A stretch of 64,000 bases of DNA, from assembly GCF_052057775.1 (NCBI RefSeq), contig NZ_CP195121.1, positions 186,001-250,000 of the forward strand. The letters are read 5' to 3'. Shown piece after piece: positions 45,318 through 53,950 of the stretch; the stretch's first letter is position 1; every line of letters begins with the position of its first letter. The position numbers and the translations under genes are program-made. The notes under the pieces were generated by a model, which searched no databases, was not told the origin of the DNA, and was given only the letters and a program-made list of their open reading frames with translations. The stretch comes from Methanococcoides sp052057775. Lineage in GTDB: Archaea > Halobacteriota > Methanosarcinia > Methanosarcinales > Methanosarcinaceae.

Positions 45318-46091
45318 ATGGACGTCAGCAGATTAAGCTACTCATCAAATGCAGTCCTTGAGAAACCTTTCTCCTGGGTATATGAGCTCGAGGACATCGG
45401 ATTCACAGGCTGGGAAATGGTCCAGGAAGGCACCCAGTGCCTTAGCGAAGAGAACCTTCCGCAGGTAAGAGAAGTGCTCGAGACCACTGACCTTGAACTT
45501 ACCATGCACCTACCTTTCTCGGACATGAACCTTGCAGGCCTCAATCCAGGAATACACGGAGAGGTCCTCAGGCAGATGAAGAACCTTCTTTCACTGGCTT
45601 CAGGACTTGTGGAGCTTGCAGTCGTACACCCGGGATACCTTTCACCATATGGAAAGAAGATACCGGAACGTGCCTGGGAGACTAACGTCCGCTCCATTCA
45701 GGAACTGTGTGATACTGCTGATGAACACGGCATCGCCATTGCAGTGGAGAACATGCCGGATTTCCCGATGATATTCGGAAGGGAACCCGATGAGATACTG
45801 AGGATACTGGACAAGGTAGACCGCGACAACGTCGGAATGACGCTGGACGTGGGACATGCGAACACAACAGGACGCCTTGAGGAATTCCTCGAAAAGTGCA
45901 GGGACAGGATATTACACGTACACCTGCATGACAACATGGGCAAGAGGGATGAGCACCTCCCTGCAGGCAGAGGTTCTGTCAACTGGAAAGCTGTGAAAAA
46001 AGGATTGTCCGGTTACAAAGGCAGGCTCGTCACCGAGATGAGCAGCCTTGAAGAAGGAAAGGAAAGTCTTGAGTTCCTTAAATGTCTCTGA
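45318..46091 (+). CDS. Xylose-isomerase-like TIM-barrel protein (sugar phosphate isomerase/epimerase or AP endonuclease 2 family)
   Basis: The 257-residue protein has the metal-binding pattern of this fold: MHLPF, VVHPGYLS, AVENMP with its glutamate, TLDVGHAN, HVHLHDN and a final glutamate in LVTEMSS. That is a full set for two or three divalent metals. ATG 45318 is used; TTG 45294, overlapping the UPF0201 stop, would add eight residues. It is the third gene of the operon. Sugar isomerase and endonuclease IV activities are both possible. Confidence 0.75.
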   Translation: MDVSRLSYSSNAVLEKPFSWVYELEDIGFTGWEMVQEGTQCLSEENLPQVREVLETTDLELTMHLPFSDMNLAGLNPGIHGEVLRQMKNLLSLASGLVELAVVHPGYLSPYGKKIPERAWETNVRSIQELCDTADEHGIAIAVENMPDFPMIFGREPDEILRILDKVDRDNVGMTLDVGHANTTGRLEEFLEKCRDRILHVHLHDNMGKRDEHLPAGRGSVNWKAVKKGLSGYKGRLVTEMSSLEEGKESLEFLKCL

Positions 46092-46133
46092 GACGGAACC
46101 TTTCATAATTTTACTATTTAATATTCAGACCGA

Positions 46134-46313
46134 TCAGCGTTTTTCATTCTCCAGCCTTCCGTGCCTCCGGTCGATGTCATCCATCATATCGAGCATCTTG
46201 CGGATGGCGGTTCTTATGGCATCGGACTGGCTGACGAACTTCTTGTCATTCCCAACATGGGCGTTAAGGTCGTCAAGAAGTTCCTGCGGAATATCAACAC
46301 TTACTTTTGGCAT
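46134..46313 (-). CDS. Ribbon-helix-helix (CopG/NikR-like) regulator
   Basis: The 59-residue protein is a plain RHH domain: strand MPKVSVDIP, helix QELLDDLNAHVG, and helix SQSDAIRTAIRKMLDMMDDID. It would bind DNA as a dimer through the strand. GGTGAG stands before ATG 46313. No metal-binding domain is attached, unlike NikR. Direct repeats in its own upstream region suggest self-regulation. Confidence 0.85.
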   Translation of the reverse strand: MPKVSVDIPQELLDDLNAHVGNDKKFVSQSDAIRTAIRKMLDMMDDIDRRHGRLENEKR

Positions 46314-46338
46314 TGTTCTCACCTTTGAGATGGAAAGT

Positions 46339-46390
46339 GATATGCTACACCATACAATGACATAGGATATCAATACGATATGTTACACAT
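46339..46390. promoter_or_regulatory. Direct repeats upstream of the RHH gene
   Basis: GATATGCTACACCAT at 46339-46353 and GATATGTTACACAT at 46377-46390 are near-identical and spaced 38 bases apart, 26-77 bases before the RHH start. Paired sites of this type suit cooperative RHH binding. Confidence 0.45.
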
Positions 46391-46465
46391 CATAAACATT
46401 ATAACATTATCCGATACAGAAGACAAGTTCTCAAATAGAATTCAGAAAAAGACGTGAATTGATAG

Positions 46466-46539
46466 CGGGCCGGAAGGGATTTGAACCCTCGGCCGATGGA
46501 TTAAGAGTCCATCGCTCTGCCTGACTAAGCTACCGGCCC
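46466..46539 (-). tRNA. tRNA-Lys (anticodon CUU)
   Basis: The 74-base gene folds as a full cloverleaf: acceptor GGGCCGG/CCGGCCC, anticodon stem ATGGA/TCCAT around loop CTCTTAA (anticodon CTT), and T loop GGTTCAAATC. The discriminator is G and CCA is not encoded. A TATA-like box lies about 40 bases upstream. An identical copy is at 48163-48236. Confidence 0.93.
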
Positions 46540-46628
46540 AATTCTATTAAAGCTGGCTTTCATAGGCATTTGCATCATATATAGGTTTCGGAAGAAAGAG
46601 GACTAAATCCCTTTTATTAAACATCTGT

Positions 46629-47966
46629 TCACCTGTACCTCCTCCACAGATAAGCGAGAACCAGCAATATAAGAAGCGGAACAGCCAGCATCTGCGCCAG
46701 GAAAATGACCATGAAACCGACAAGTGATATGACATCCATCATGCGGGATACACTCCTTGGCGGAGTAGTCATTTTATCATCCCCGGTATTGCCATATTGA
46801 TCGGTCTTGATCAGGAAGGCATCCTCGCCATAGGAATATGTGGTGCCAGTGAGAACATACCCTCCGTCTGAAGTCTGAACAACGGAAAGCCCCCGATCCT
46901 CTCCGGAATCTCCAAACGTTCTATCCCATTCTTTGGTTCCGGAGGAATCGGTCTTAATGAGGAATGCATCGATGTTGTCCTAACCGGCATGATAGTAACC
47001 TGTCAGGATATAGCCGCCATCCCGGGTCTGTTGAACATCATTACAGCCCCCTGAACCAAAGTCATCGAATTCCTTGATCCACTCTTCATTACCATTCTTA
47101 TCTATTTTAAGGACCTCTACATCATAACTATCGACGGCTATTACATACCCGCCATCTGAAGTCTGACAGATGGAACGTCCACCAGAATTAGTTCTACTCC
47201 ACTCTTCATTACCTTCGGGATCTGTTTTGATAAGCCAGCTATCCCCGGCTATCACGTAGCCACCATCCGTGGTCTGCAGAACAGCCCTTCCACCTGCATA
47301 TTCAGGACCACCGAAGATGTTATCCCATTCTTTATTGCCATCCGGATCGGTCTTTAGAAGGTAGATATCTTCCTCGTATGAGTATGTGGAACCAGTAACA
47401 ATGTAACCGCCATCCAGAGTCTGCTGAACATCAAATCCCATATCATCGCCAGAACCTCCAAAGGTTTTGTCCCACTCCTTTTCCCCTTCAGCATCGGCCT
47501 TGATAAGCCAGACATCACGTTCGTCAACCCCATAAGTACCGGCTATGATGTAACCGCCATCAGCAGTCTGTCGGACAGACTGGGCCACAAGAGGAAATGC
47601 ATTATAATCCGCATCGAAAACCCTGAACCACTGGAGACTGCCATTAGAATATATCTTGACCAGGCAGGCTCCTTCCACAACCCAGGATGCATATTCAGAC
47701 TCATTTAAATGTGGATCAGGATGGTTCTTGTAATAACCTGCTACTACATAACCTCCGTCAGAGGTCTGCTGAACAGAATAGCCACCTGCCCAGCAATCAG
47801 AATCTTCGAAAAGGATCTGCACCCATCCGGAACCAGTGGATTGCTCAGATCCTCCGCTGACAATTCCTATTGAAAATACGAGAGAAAAAATGCATATAAG
47901 TGCACAGAGTCTCAATGCCGGGATAAGTTTTGTCGTACTCAAGAACACCACTACGTTGTAAACCAA
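46629..47966 (-). CDS. Secreted seven-bladed beta-propeller protein with in-frame TAG (probable pyrrolysine)
   Basis: The frame runs 446 codons, to TGA 46629-46631, with one TAG at 46980-46982 (codon 329). The N-terminus has a signal peptide (hydrophobic about 17-36). Seven copies of the blade motif QT-x-DGGY-x3-G follow, six before the TAG and one after. Downstream of TAG the frame continues with DNIDAFLIKTDSSGTKEWD, in repeat phase, then a linker, a membrane helix (LVGFMVIFLAQMLAVPLLIL) and a basic LWRRYR end. So the TAG-read product is a closed propeller with a C-terminal anchor; the short product would lack both. The start is uncertain (TTG 47966 or a nearby GTG). A nonsense mutation is the alternative. 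The gene lies between two identical tRNA-Lys genes. Function unknown. Confidence 0.8.
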
Positions 47967-48162
47967 ATATTGTAAAGAAAATTATTTTGTTATATGATTG
48001 AACATTCTACACAAAAAGATTTTGCATGTGGGAATGTGTAGTGCATATTGAGGAATATTCCAAGAACTCAGAAAAGTTGCAATTCCGACATCAACAAATA
48101 TCAGAAACGAAAACTTTCAGCTAAGTACTTGAAAATGTGAAAAACAAATTACTGGAAAAAAG

Positions 48163-48236
48163 CGGGCCGGAAGGGATTTGAACCCTCGGCCGATGGATTA
48201 AGAGTCCATCGCTCTGCCTGACTAAGCTACCGGCCC
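48163..48236 (-). tRNA. tRNA-Lys (anticodon CUU), second copy
   Basis: This copy is identical over all 74 bases to the one at 46466-46539, with the same orientation, and again lacks encoded CCA. A TATA-like box (GTATATATAGG on the minus strand) lies about 45 bases upstream. Identity beyond the gene is limited to two or three bases on each side. Confidence 0.93.
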
Positions 48237-48311
48237 ACATCATATGTGAGTAGTTGCTCCCATACGTGTTAGCCCTATATATACATATCGCAAGAGAGGT
48301 CCGAAAACCTC

Positions 48312-50144
48312 TCAGATGTGCTTCACAACGCACTTTGAAAGGCCTGTGATCTCCACAACATCACTATTATCGGGGCTCTGGATGATCATCTGCCCCTTCT
48401 TGAGGTAGGGAATGCGCTTTTCATACTCCTTTTTGACCTTCATCGCGCTTATTGCGGCATCATTGGAAAGGTTCAGTATGATGCGGCTGTTTACCTGTTT
48501 GAACACGGTCTCATCTATATCCTGGGGGTCCTGCGTGATGAGGAACAGTCCCAGGCCTTCCTTACGACCCTGGCGGGCTGCATCCGCAAACTTGGAGATG
48601 ATACGCTTGGAGTGCTCCCCCGAACCCTTTGCAAGGTACCTGTGAGCCTCATCCAGCACAAGGATGATGGGAGTCTCCTTGACCAGCGCTGCACCTGATG
48701 TGCTCAGTTTGTTGTCAACAACAATGGTCATTAGTGTCAGAGTTATGAGATCGCGTATCCTGCTGTTCGAGATGTACTCGGTGGGGAACACACAGACCTG
48801 ACCTGATCTGAAGATATCGGCAAGCATCTCGGTGATAGGGGTTGCCGGCTGGTCGAAGACCCTCCTGAAGGCCTGGTTCTTCACTTTCCTTACGATACCG
48901 TCATAGGATGACTCGTGAACCTTTCCGCTGTCAACATATGTTCCCCTCACACCAGCATCATCGATGTGCTCGATAAAGCCATTGTAAGTGTGCGTGCCGG
49001 GCCTCCTGAAGTAGTCCTCGAGAAGAAGTTCCAGAGCAATTCCCTGAAGCTCGGTAAGCCCTGCTGCAGCGATCAGCCAGGAGTTGTTCCTGACCATCTC
49101 GAAGGGAATTGTGAATTCAACCTGCTGGGCACGCGACCTCCCATTATAGGTATGACCGTCCACCTTTGCCACAAAGGTCTTTGTGGAAGGGACCCCGCCG
49201 AACCTCACGCACTCCGAGTTCATATTATGTTCGTCGGAAGGACCAAGATCAGGGTTATCCTCCAGGATCTGTGAATACTCATCCTGAGGGTCCATGATCA
49301 CAAGGCATGGCATTTTGTTCTTTTTCACACCATCTCCATTGTCCCGCACCTGATACCTGTTATCATCGCTCATGAACTGGCGCAGGATGTTCTTTGTAAG
49401 GAAGGTCTTACCCGTACCCGTACTTCCGCATACCAGCATGTGCCTGAATATCAACGGGTCCCCCATAGAGTAATCGTTCCTAAGATAGTAAGGCACGGTT
49501 GGAGGTGAGGCATGAGTATGCACCAGTTCGCCTCCGACGCTCAGGTGACCAAGGAAGATGCCCTCACGAGGGATGTTCAGGCCGGTCTGTATCTTCAGCT
49601 TCTCTGTGACCGGCAGTATCGGAGTGTTAGGTCTCGGGATGCGATCAGCCATACGGCGCATCAATGAATCGGCATTGCCGGGTTCCTGGTCATAAAGGAT
49701 GCATATGGGGTCGAGGTAGGCGAGGTACTTGTAATCAAGCTCTGCAGTGGTATTGCTCCTGAGCATCCTGCGTGAATGGATCTCAGTGGCATCATCAACC
49801 TCGAACTGCTGCTGGTACTGGAGCTTCCAGATACGTGCAAACAGGTGCTCGTCCTCATACGGCACTATCACATAGGTACCCAGACGCACCTGTGACCGGT
49901 GATCAGTGGTTATGTAGCCCGCGATCTTCGATCCGGATTCCGTGACCTCCAGAGGCTCAAAACCGGTAGTAATGATACCAAAGGCATCATCCATGTCACC
50001 GGTTATCACATCAAGAGGAAAATCGATGTCATACTCTTCAAAAACAGTTCCATCCGGAGATATACCATTTTCATTCGAACCATTCAGATCGTCATTTGAA
50101 GAACTACCTGATGCATATGCCAATATGTCTGTATCATTGATCAT
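48312..50144 (-). CDS. herA: HerA-type DNA-translocating ATPase
   Basis: The 610-residue hexameric helicase/translocase works with NurA in DNA end resection. It has an N-terminal HAS-barrel-like region, Walker A GSTGTGKTF, Walker B ILVLDEAHRYL, and the arginine-finger zone KFADAARQGRKEGLGLFLITQDP. ATG 50144 with GGTGA eight bases before is preferred to GTG 50156, which lies inside that ribosome site. It overlaps nurA by 11 bases. The Mre11-Rad50 pair that often joins this cluster is not here. Confidence 0.9.
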   Translation of the reverse strand: MINDTDILAYASGSSSNDDLNGSNENGISPDGTVFEEYDIDFPLDVITGDMDDAFGIITTGFEPLEVTESGSKIAGYITTDHRSQVRLGTYVIVPYEDEHLFARIWKLQYQQQFEVDDATEIHSRRMLRSNTTAELDYKYLAYLDPICILYDQEPGNADSLMRRMADRIPRPNTPILPVTEKLKIQTGLNIPREGIFLGHLSVGGELVHTHASPPTVPYYLRNDYSMGDPLIFRHMLVCGSTGTGKTFLTKNILRQFMSDDNRYQVRDNGDGVKKNKMPCLVIMDPQDEYSQILEDNPDLGPSDEHNMNSECVRFGGVPSTKTFVAKVDGHTYNGRSRAQQVEFTIPFEMVRNNSWLIAAAGLTELQGIALELLLEDYFRRPGTHTYNGFIEHIDDAGVRGTYVDSGKVHESSYDGIVRKVKNQAFRRVFDQPATPITEMLADIFRSGQVCVFPTEYISNSRIRDLITLTLMTIVVDNKLSTSGAALVKETPIILVLDEAHRYLAKGSGEHSKRIISKFADAARQGRKEGLGLFLITQDPQDIDETVFKQVNSRIILNLSNDAAISAMKVKKEYEKRIPYLKKGQMIIQSPDNSDVVEITGLSKCVVKHI

Positions 50145-51426
50145 CTGTTGATTCACCCCATCTCACATCGTTATAGATCGTATCGATCTTCTGGCTTTTG
50201 AACATGCCTTTGATCAGCTTTTTTTCCACGACCCTTATCTTAGCAAGGGAATCTGCCTTTGAGAGGGTCAAAGGAATTCCATTGACTGCAATATCGTGCA
50301 ATATTTTCCTTGTGACCAGATCCCTCATCTGCTCATCCTTTGTGATCCCGTAAGGAGCCTCAATCTTGAAAAGAACGTCAAGGGAGGGGACGAACACCAT
50401 GAAGAATGTGATCGCATAATCCTCTTTCGGGAACTTGTGATCCAGTTCTATTTCAGTTCCCATAACAAGGGAAGTGCTGTCCATCATGTTCTCATAGAAC
50501 TGGTTGGGCTGCAGGAACCAGTTGGTATATGTGATCCACCGGCTGCTTCTTCCTTCAGGACCTCCCACGACACTGCTTCCCTCTGCACCGGGCGAGAGCA
50601 CGTTCTTGAAGAACTGTGAGTCCCTCAGCCACGGGAGATCAGACATCCCATATTTCTTCCGGAGGGTTATCATGATCTGCATGTCCTCCGGGTTCTTCAC
50701 AAAACCGACAAGAGGCCTTTTGTTACCTATGTGATGGTCCATGATATCAACATAGTTCTGCAGGATACGTTTTGCATTCTCATCGTCCCTGATCTGCACA
50801 TCATCTGATTCCACTACCATCCAGTACATCAGCTGTTTTGGATAAATGGGACCATCCATAATGAAGAAACTGTCCCCATCAAACTTTTTCATGAGCCACA
50901 GAATGTGCTCGGATTCTGAAAGATACAGGGCAATGTTGTGTACCATTCTGTCGACCCTTTTCTTAAGCAGCCCGGGCCTGATCCTCACAATAGATGCACG
51001 ACCTTCGTTCCCATCGAATTTTTCCCATCCCTCTGTGGTATCGATGACCATTGCAGTGGAAGGAGAGTACGAAGACATCACCATCGTCCATTTCGAATGG
51101 ATGTCAATGTCGGTTGGTGTTGAAGCAATACTGCAGTGACAAAGGTCTACATACAAACCGCTGTTAAAGGCTATCGGATTTGTGCTCCCGCTGTCACAGG
51201 AATAGGTCTTCTCAAAGGGGTCTTTTGCAAGGGACATACGATCAATGTCAACCTTTGCACGGAAAAGTTTCCCCAGTGCCCTGAGAACGATCTTTCCATC
51301 GTATTCCAGCTCACCAAGGAGCTCAAAGAGCTCAGGTGCCTTATCCTGATCCTCGTCCTCCGAAAGACTATCGATGCGGGACACCATACTGGAAATTGCC
51401 TTTATGTGAACAGGCTCAAGGGTCAT
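50134..51426 (-). CDS. nurA: NurA-type nuclease
   Basis: The 430-residue protein has the NurA domain acid residues: the CDSGSTNP segment (about residue 77), FIMDGPIYP further on, and late histidine/acid residues in TEIELDHKFPKEDY. NurA is a 5'-3' exonuclease driven by HerA. ATG 51426 is chosen since an AAATATATC TATA-like box lies about 28 bases upstream, hinting at a leaderless message; an in-frame start at 51465 would overlap the box. Confidence 0.82.
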   Translation of the reverse strand: MTLEPVHIKAISSMVSRIDSLSEDEDQDKAPELFELLGELEYDGKIVLRALGKLFRAKVDIDRMSLAKDPFEKTYSCDSGSTNPIAFNSGLYVDLCHCSIASTPTDIDIHSKWTMVMSSYSPSTAMVIDTTEGWEKFDGNEGRASIVRIRPGLLKKRVDRMVHNIALYLSESEHILWLMKKFDGDSFFIMDGPIYPKQLMYWMVVESDDVQIRDDENAKRILQNYVDIMDHHIGNKRPLVGFVKNPEDMQIMITLRKKYGMSDLPWLRDSQFFKNVLSPGAEGSSVVGGPEGRSSRWITYTNWFLQPNQFYENMMDSTSLVMGTEIELDHKFPKEDYAITFFMVFVPSLDVLFKIEAPYGITKDEQMRDLVTRKILHDIAVNGIPLTLSKADSLAKIRVVEKKLIKGMFKSQKIDTIYNDVRWGESTDDQ

Positions 51427-51510
51427 ATGGAACAGATGTACAGGAACATAGATATATTTGTTCACTTAATTACGATATGCTTACTCTGCTGAGCTGTGGA
51501 GGTCTTTTTA

Positions 51511-51585
51511 GAACATTGTAATGTTCCTGAGTTCCGTAAGCTTTAACTATGAACATTACATCTAAAGGGAACCTATAACATTGTA
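51511..51585. promoter_or_regulatory. GAACATT motifs between nurA and the small basic gene
   Basis: GAACATTGTAATGTTC at 51511-51526 is a perfect 16-base palindrome. The half-site recurs as GAACATTACA at 51551-51560 and TAACATTGTA at 51576-51585. All lie in the 280-base divergent region, about 85-160 bases upstream of the nurA start and 120-195 bases before the small gene. Confidence 0.5.
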
Positions 51586-51706
51586 TTTACTAGGTCACTA
51601 AGTTCGAGAACTTGTACCAATTACAAATATAATAAATATCAGAGGCTAATACGGGCCTTAAAACCGTTATAAAATAAAATTAACAAAATCACAGAGAGGA
51701 CTGATA

Positions 51707-51880
51707 ATGGGCAAAACAGGAAGCATTGAATGGGTAAAGGTCAAAGGAAGAAACGGAAGGGCAATCAAAGTAGAGAAAGCTTTTGGAACAAAGGCACACC
51801 CCGGACCTGCACAGAGATACGCATCCAACGGATCCAAGAGGCGTTTCCTTAAGAGATCACCAAAAGCTGTTGTAGCCTGA
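51707..51880 (+). CDS. Small basic protein (possibly DUF5350)
   Basis: This 57-residue frame starts MGKTGSIEWVKVKGRNGRAI and ends KRSPKAVVA. It is strongly basic, with 15 or so lysine and arginine residues, and has no cysteine. GAGGAC stands seven bases before ATG 51707. Size and charge suggest a nucleic-acid or ribosome partner. I recall a methanogen family of this type (DUF5350), but cannot confirm it. It has its own upstream region and lies 300 bases before the thermosome gene. Confidence 0.75.
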   Translation: MGKTGSIEWVKVKGRNGRAIKVEKAFGTKAHPGPAQRYASNGSKRRFLKRSPKAVVA

Positions 51881-52182
51881 GCTGGCTATCAGCTTTTTTA
51901 TTCAGGACTGCAATTACCAGAAGTTGCAGACTTTCAATGAATGGTCTCTTGGATCTTAATAGGGACCAACTAACTTTTTTTAAACTATACAATAATTGAT
52001 CATATACACCCATAGCTTTTATTAGCAGGGGATTTTTGAACCTAGGAGCTGTTCAGATGGCAACTGTACCTTAAGGCTCAAAACAGAACTCAGTTAAGTT
52101 TATATAGAACTACAAACATGTAAAAACGGCCTGAGATAAAGGCAATTATATTGATCTATGTTTAAATAGGAGGTTAAAATAA
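51881..52182 (+). promoter_or_regulatory. Thermosome promoter region
   Basis: This gene-free stretch holds a TATA box (GTTTATATAGA, 52099-52109), giving a leader of about 55 bases, and a strong AGGAGGT ribosome site before ATG 52183. The part from 51881 to 52080 shows a T run after the small gene but no motif shared with clpB. Confidence 0.5.
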
Positions 52183-53811
52183 ATGGCAGGACAGATGTCA
52201 GGACAGCCTATCTTCATATTAAGAGAAGGTAACCAGAGAACAAAGGGCAGGGATGCCCAGAGCAACAACATCATGGCAGCAAAGGCAGTTGCTGAAGCAG
52301 TAAGAACAACACTTGGTCCAAAGGGAATGGACAAGATGCTTGTAGACTCCCTCGGAGATGTAGTTATCACCAACGACGGTGCAACTATCCTCAAAGAGAT
52401 GGACATCGAGCACCCAGCTGCAAAGATGATCGTCGAGGTCGCAAAGACACAGGACGATGAAGTAGGAGACGGTACAACATCTGCAGCTGTCATTGCAGGC
52501 GAACTTCTCAAGAAAGCAGAAGAGATGATCGACCAGGACGTACACCCAACCATCATCGCATCCGGATACAGGATGGCTTCAAAGAAGGCAGGAGAGATCC
52601 TCAAGACCCTTTCAAAGCATGTTACAAGCGAAGACAAGGAGATTCTCACAAAGATCTCAGACACCGCAATGACCGGCAAGGGTGCAGAAGCATCAAAGGA
52701 AGTACTTTCCAAGATCGCTGTAGACGCTATCACAAGCATTGTTGACCAGGATGACGGAAACAAGGTCGGCATGGAGAACGTCAAGATCGAGAAGAAGGTC
52801 GGCGGCCGTATCGACGACTCCGAGCTCATCGAAGGTATGATCCTTGACAAGGAAAGGGTACACGCCAACATGCCAAAGAAGGTAGAAGGCGCAAAGATCG
52901 CACTCCTCAACAGTGCTATCGAACTCAAGGAAACAGAAGTCGACGCAGAGATCTCAATCACATCCCCTGACCAGCTCCAGTCCTTCCTCGACCAGGAAGA
53001 GGCAATGCTCAGGAACCTCGTACAGTCCATTACAGACAGCGGTGCAAACGTTGTATTCTGCCAGAAGGGTATCGATGACATGGCACAGCACTTCCTTGCA
53101 AAAGCAGGCATCTTTGCAGTCAGGCGTGTCAAGAAGAGCGACATGGAGAAACTTGTACGCTCCACAGGTGCAAAACTTATCACCAATATCGAAGAGATGA
53201 ACGCAGATGACCTTGGACAGGCAGATGTTGTAGAAGAGAAAAAGGTCGGTGGCGATAATATGGTATTCATCACAGGCTGTGTCAATCCAAAGTCAGTTTC
53301 AATCCTCCTCCGTGGCGGTACAGAGCACGTTATCGACAACATCGAGAGAGCACTCGAAGATGCACTCCGTGTAGTCGCTGTTGCAATTGAAGATGAAGAG
53401 CTCGTCGCTGGCGGCGGAGCACCTGAAGTAGAGGTTGCACTCAGACTTAACGAGTACGCAGCAACCCTCAGCGGAAGGGAACAGCTCGCAGTCAAGGCAT
53501 TCGCAGAAGCACTCGAGATCATCCCAAGGACACTTGCAGAGAACGCAGGTCTTGACCCAATTGACATGCTTGTCGAGCTTCGCTCACACCACGAGAAGGG
53601 CACAAAGACCGCTGGTCTTAACGTTTACACCGGCACTGTCATCGACATGTGGGAGAACGCAGTTGTTGAGCCACTCAGGGTAAAGACCCAGGCAATAAAC
53701 TCAGCAGCAGAAGCAGCAGTCATGATCCTCAGGATCGACGACATCATTGCATCCACCAGGGCACCAGCAATGCCAGAAGGCGGCATGGGCGGAATGCCTC
53801 CAATGATGTAA
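52183..53811 (+). CDS. ths: Thermosome (group II chaperonin) subunit
   Basis: The 542-residue subunit forms the double-ring archaeal chaperonin. It has NNIMAAKAVAEAVRTTLGPKG, the ATPase residues DDEVGDGTTSAAVIAGELL, TITNDGATIL-like VITNDGATILKEM, and the C-terminal GGMGGMPPMM repeat. The length is usual. Codon use is very biased, as expected for a highly expressed gene. A strong hairpin terminator follows. Other subunits are not in the window. Confidence 0.96.
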   Translation: MAGQMSGQPIFILREGNQRTKGRDAQSNNIMAAKAVAEAVRTTLGPKGMDKMLVDSLGDVVITNDGATILKEMDIEHPAAKMIVEVAKTQDDEVGDGTTSAAVIAGELLKKAEEMIDQDVHPTIIASGYRMASKKAGEILKTLSKHVTSEDKEILTKISDTAMTGKGAEASKEVLSKIAVDAITSIVDQDDGNKVGMENVKIEKKVGGRIDDSELIEGMILDKERVHANMPKKVEGAKIALLNSAIELKETEVDAEISITSPDQLQSFLDQEEAMLRNLVQSITDSGANVVFCQKGIDDMAQHFLAKAGIFAVRRVKKSDMEKLVRSTGAKLITNIEEMNADDLGQADVVEEKKVGGDNMVFITGCVNPKSVSILLRGGTEHVIDNIERALEDALRVVAVAIEDEELVAGGGAPEVEVALRLNEYAATLSGREQLAVKAFAEALEIIPRTLAENAGLDPIDMLVELRSHHEKGTKTAGLNVYTGTVIDMWENAVVEPLRVKTQAINSAAEAAVMILRIDDIIASTRAPAMPEGGMGGMPPMM

Positions 53812-53835
53812 ACCTGAAAAAAATAACGAATAGAA

Positions 53836-53867
53836 GGGCGCTTTCTGCGCCCGGCAATTCTTTTTTT
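53836..53867 (+). terminator. Hairpin terminator after the thermosome gene
   Basis: GGGCGC at 53836-53841 pairs with GCGCCC at 53847-53852 across a five-base loop, followed by a T run to 53867. Confidence 0.7.
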
Positions 53868-53950
53868 AATTATACATTCTGAACAGTATAACCAATTTGG
53901 ATAGCGTTCGCTATGGATTTCCTACCATCCAGTCAAAAAGGTAAAAAGAA

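Noticed and set aside
46547..46735. Separate small membrane protein gene in the tail of the propeller
   Set aside because: It is another frame of the same DNA; the true membrane tail is in frame with the propeller across TAG.
46980..46982. Frameshift or assembly error as cause of the broken propeller
   Set aside because: The frame and repeat phase continue unchanged after the TAG, so no insertion or deletion is needed; only a single-base change could mimic it.
52146..53603. 485-codon open frame antisense to the thermosome gene
   Set aside because: It mirrors the biased codon use of a highly expressed gene and encodes a low-complexity serine-rich chain with no motif.
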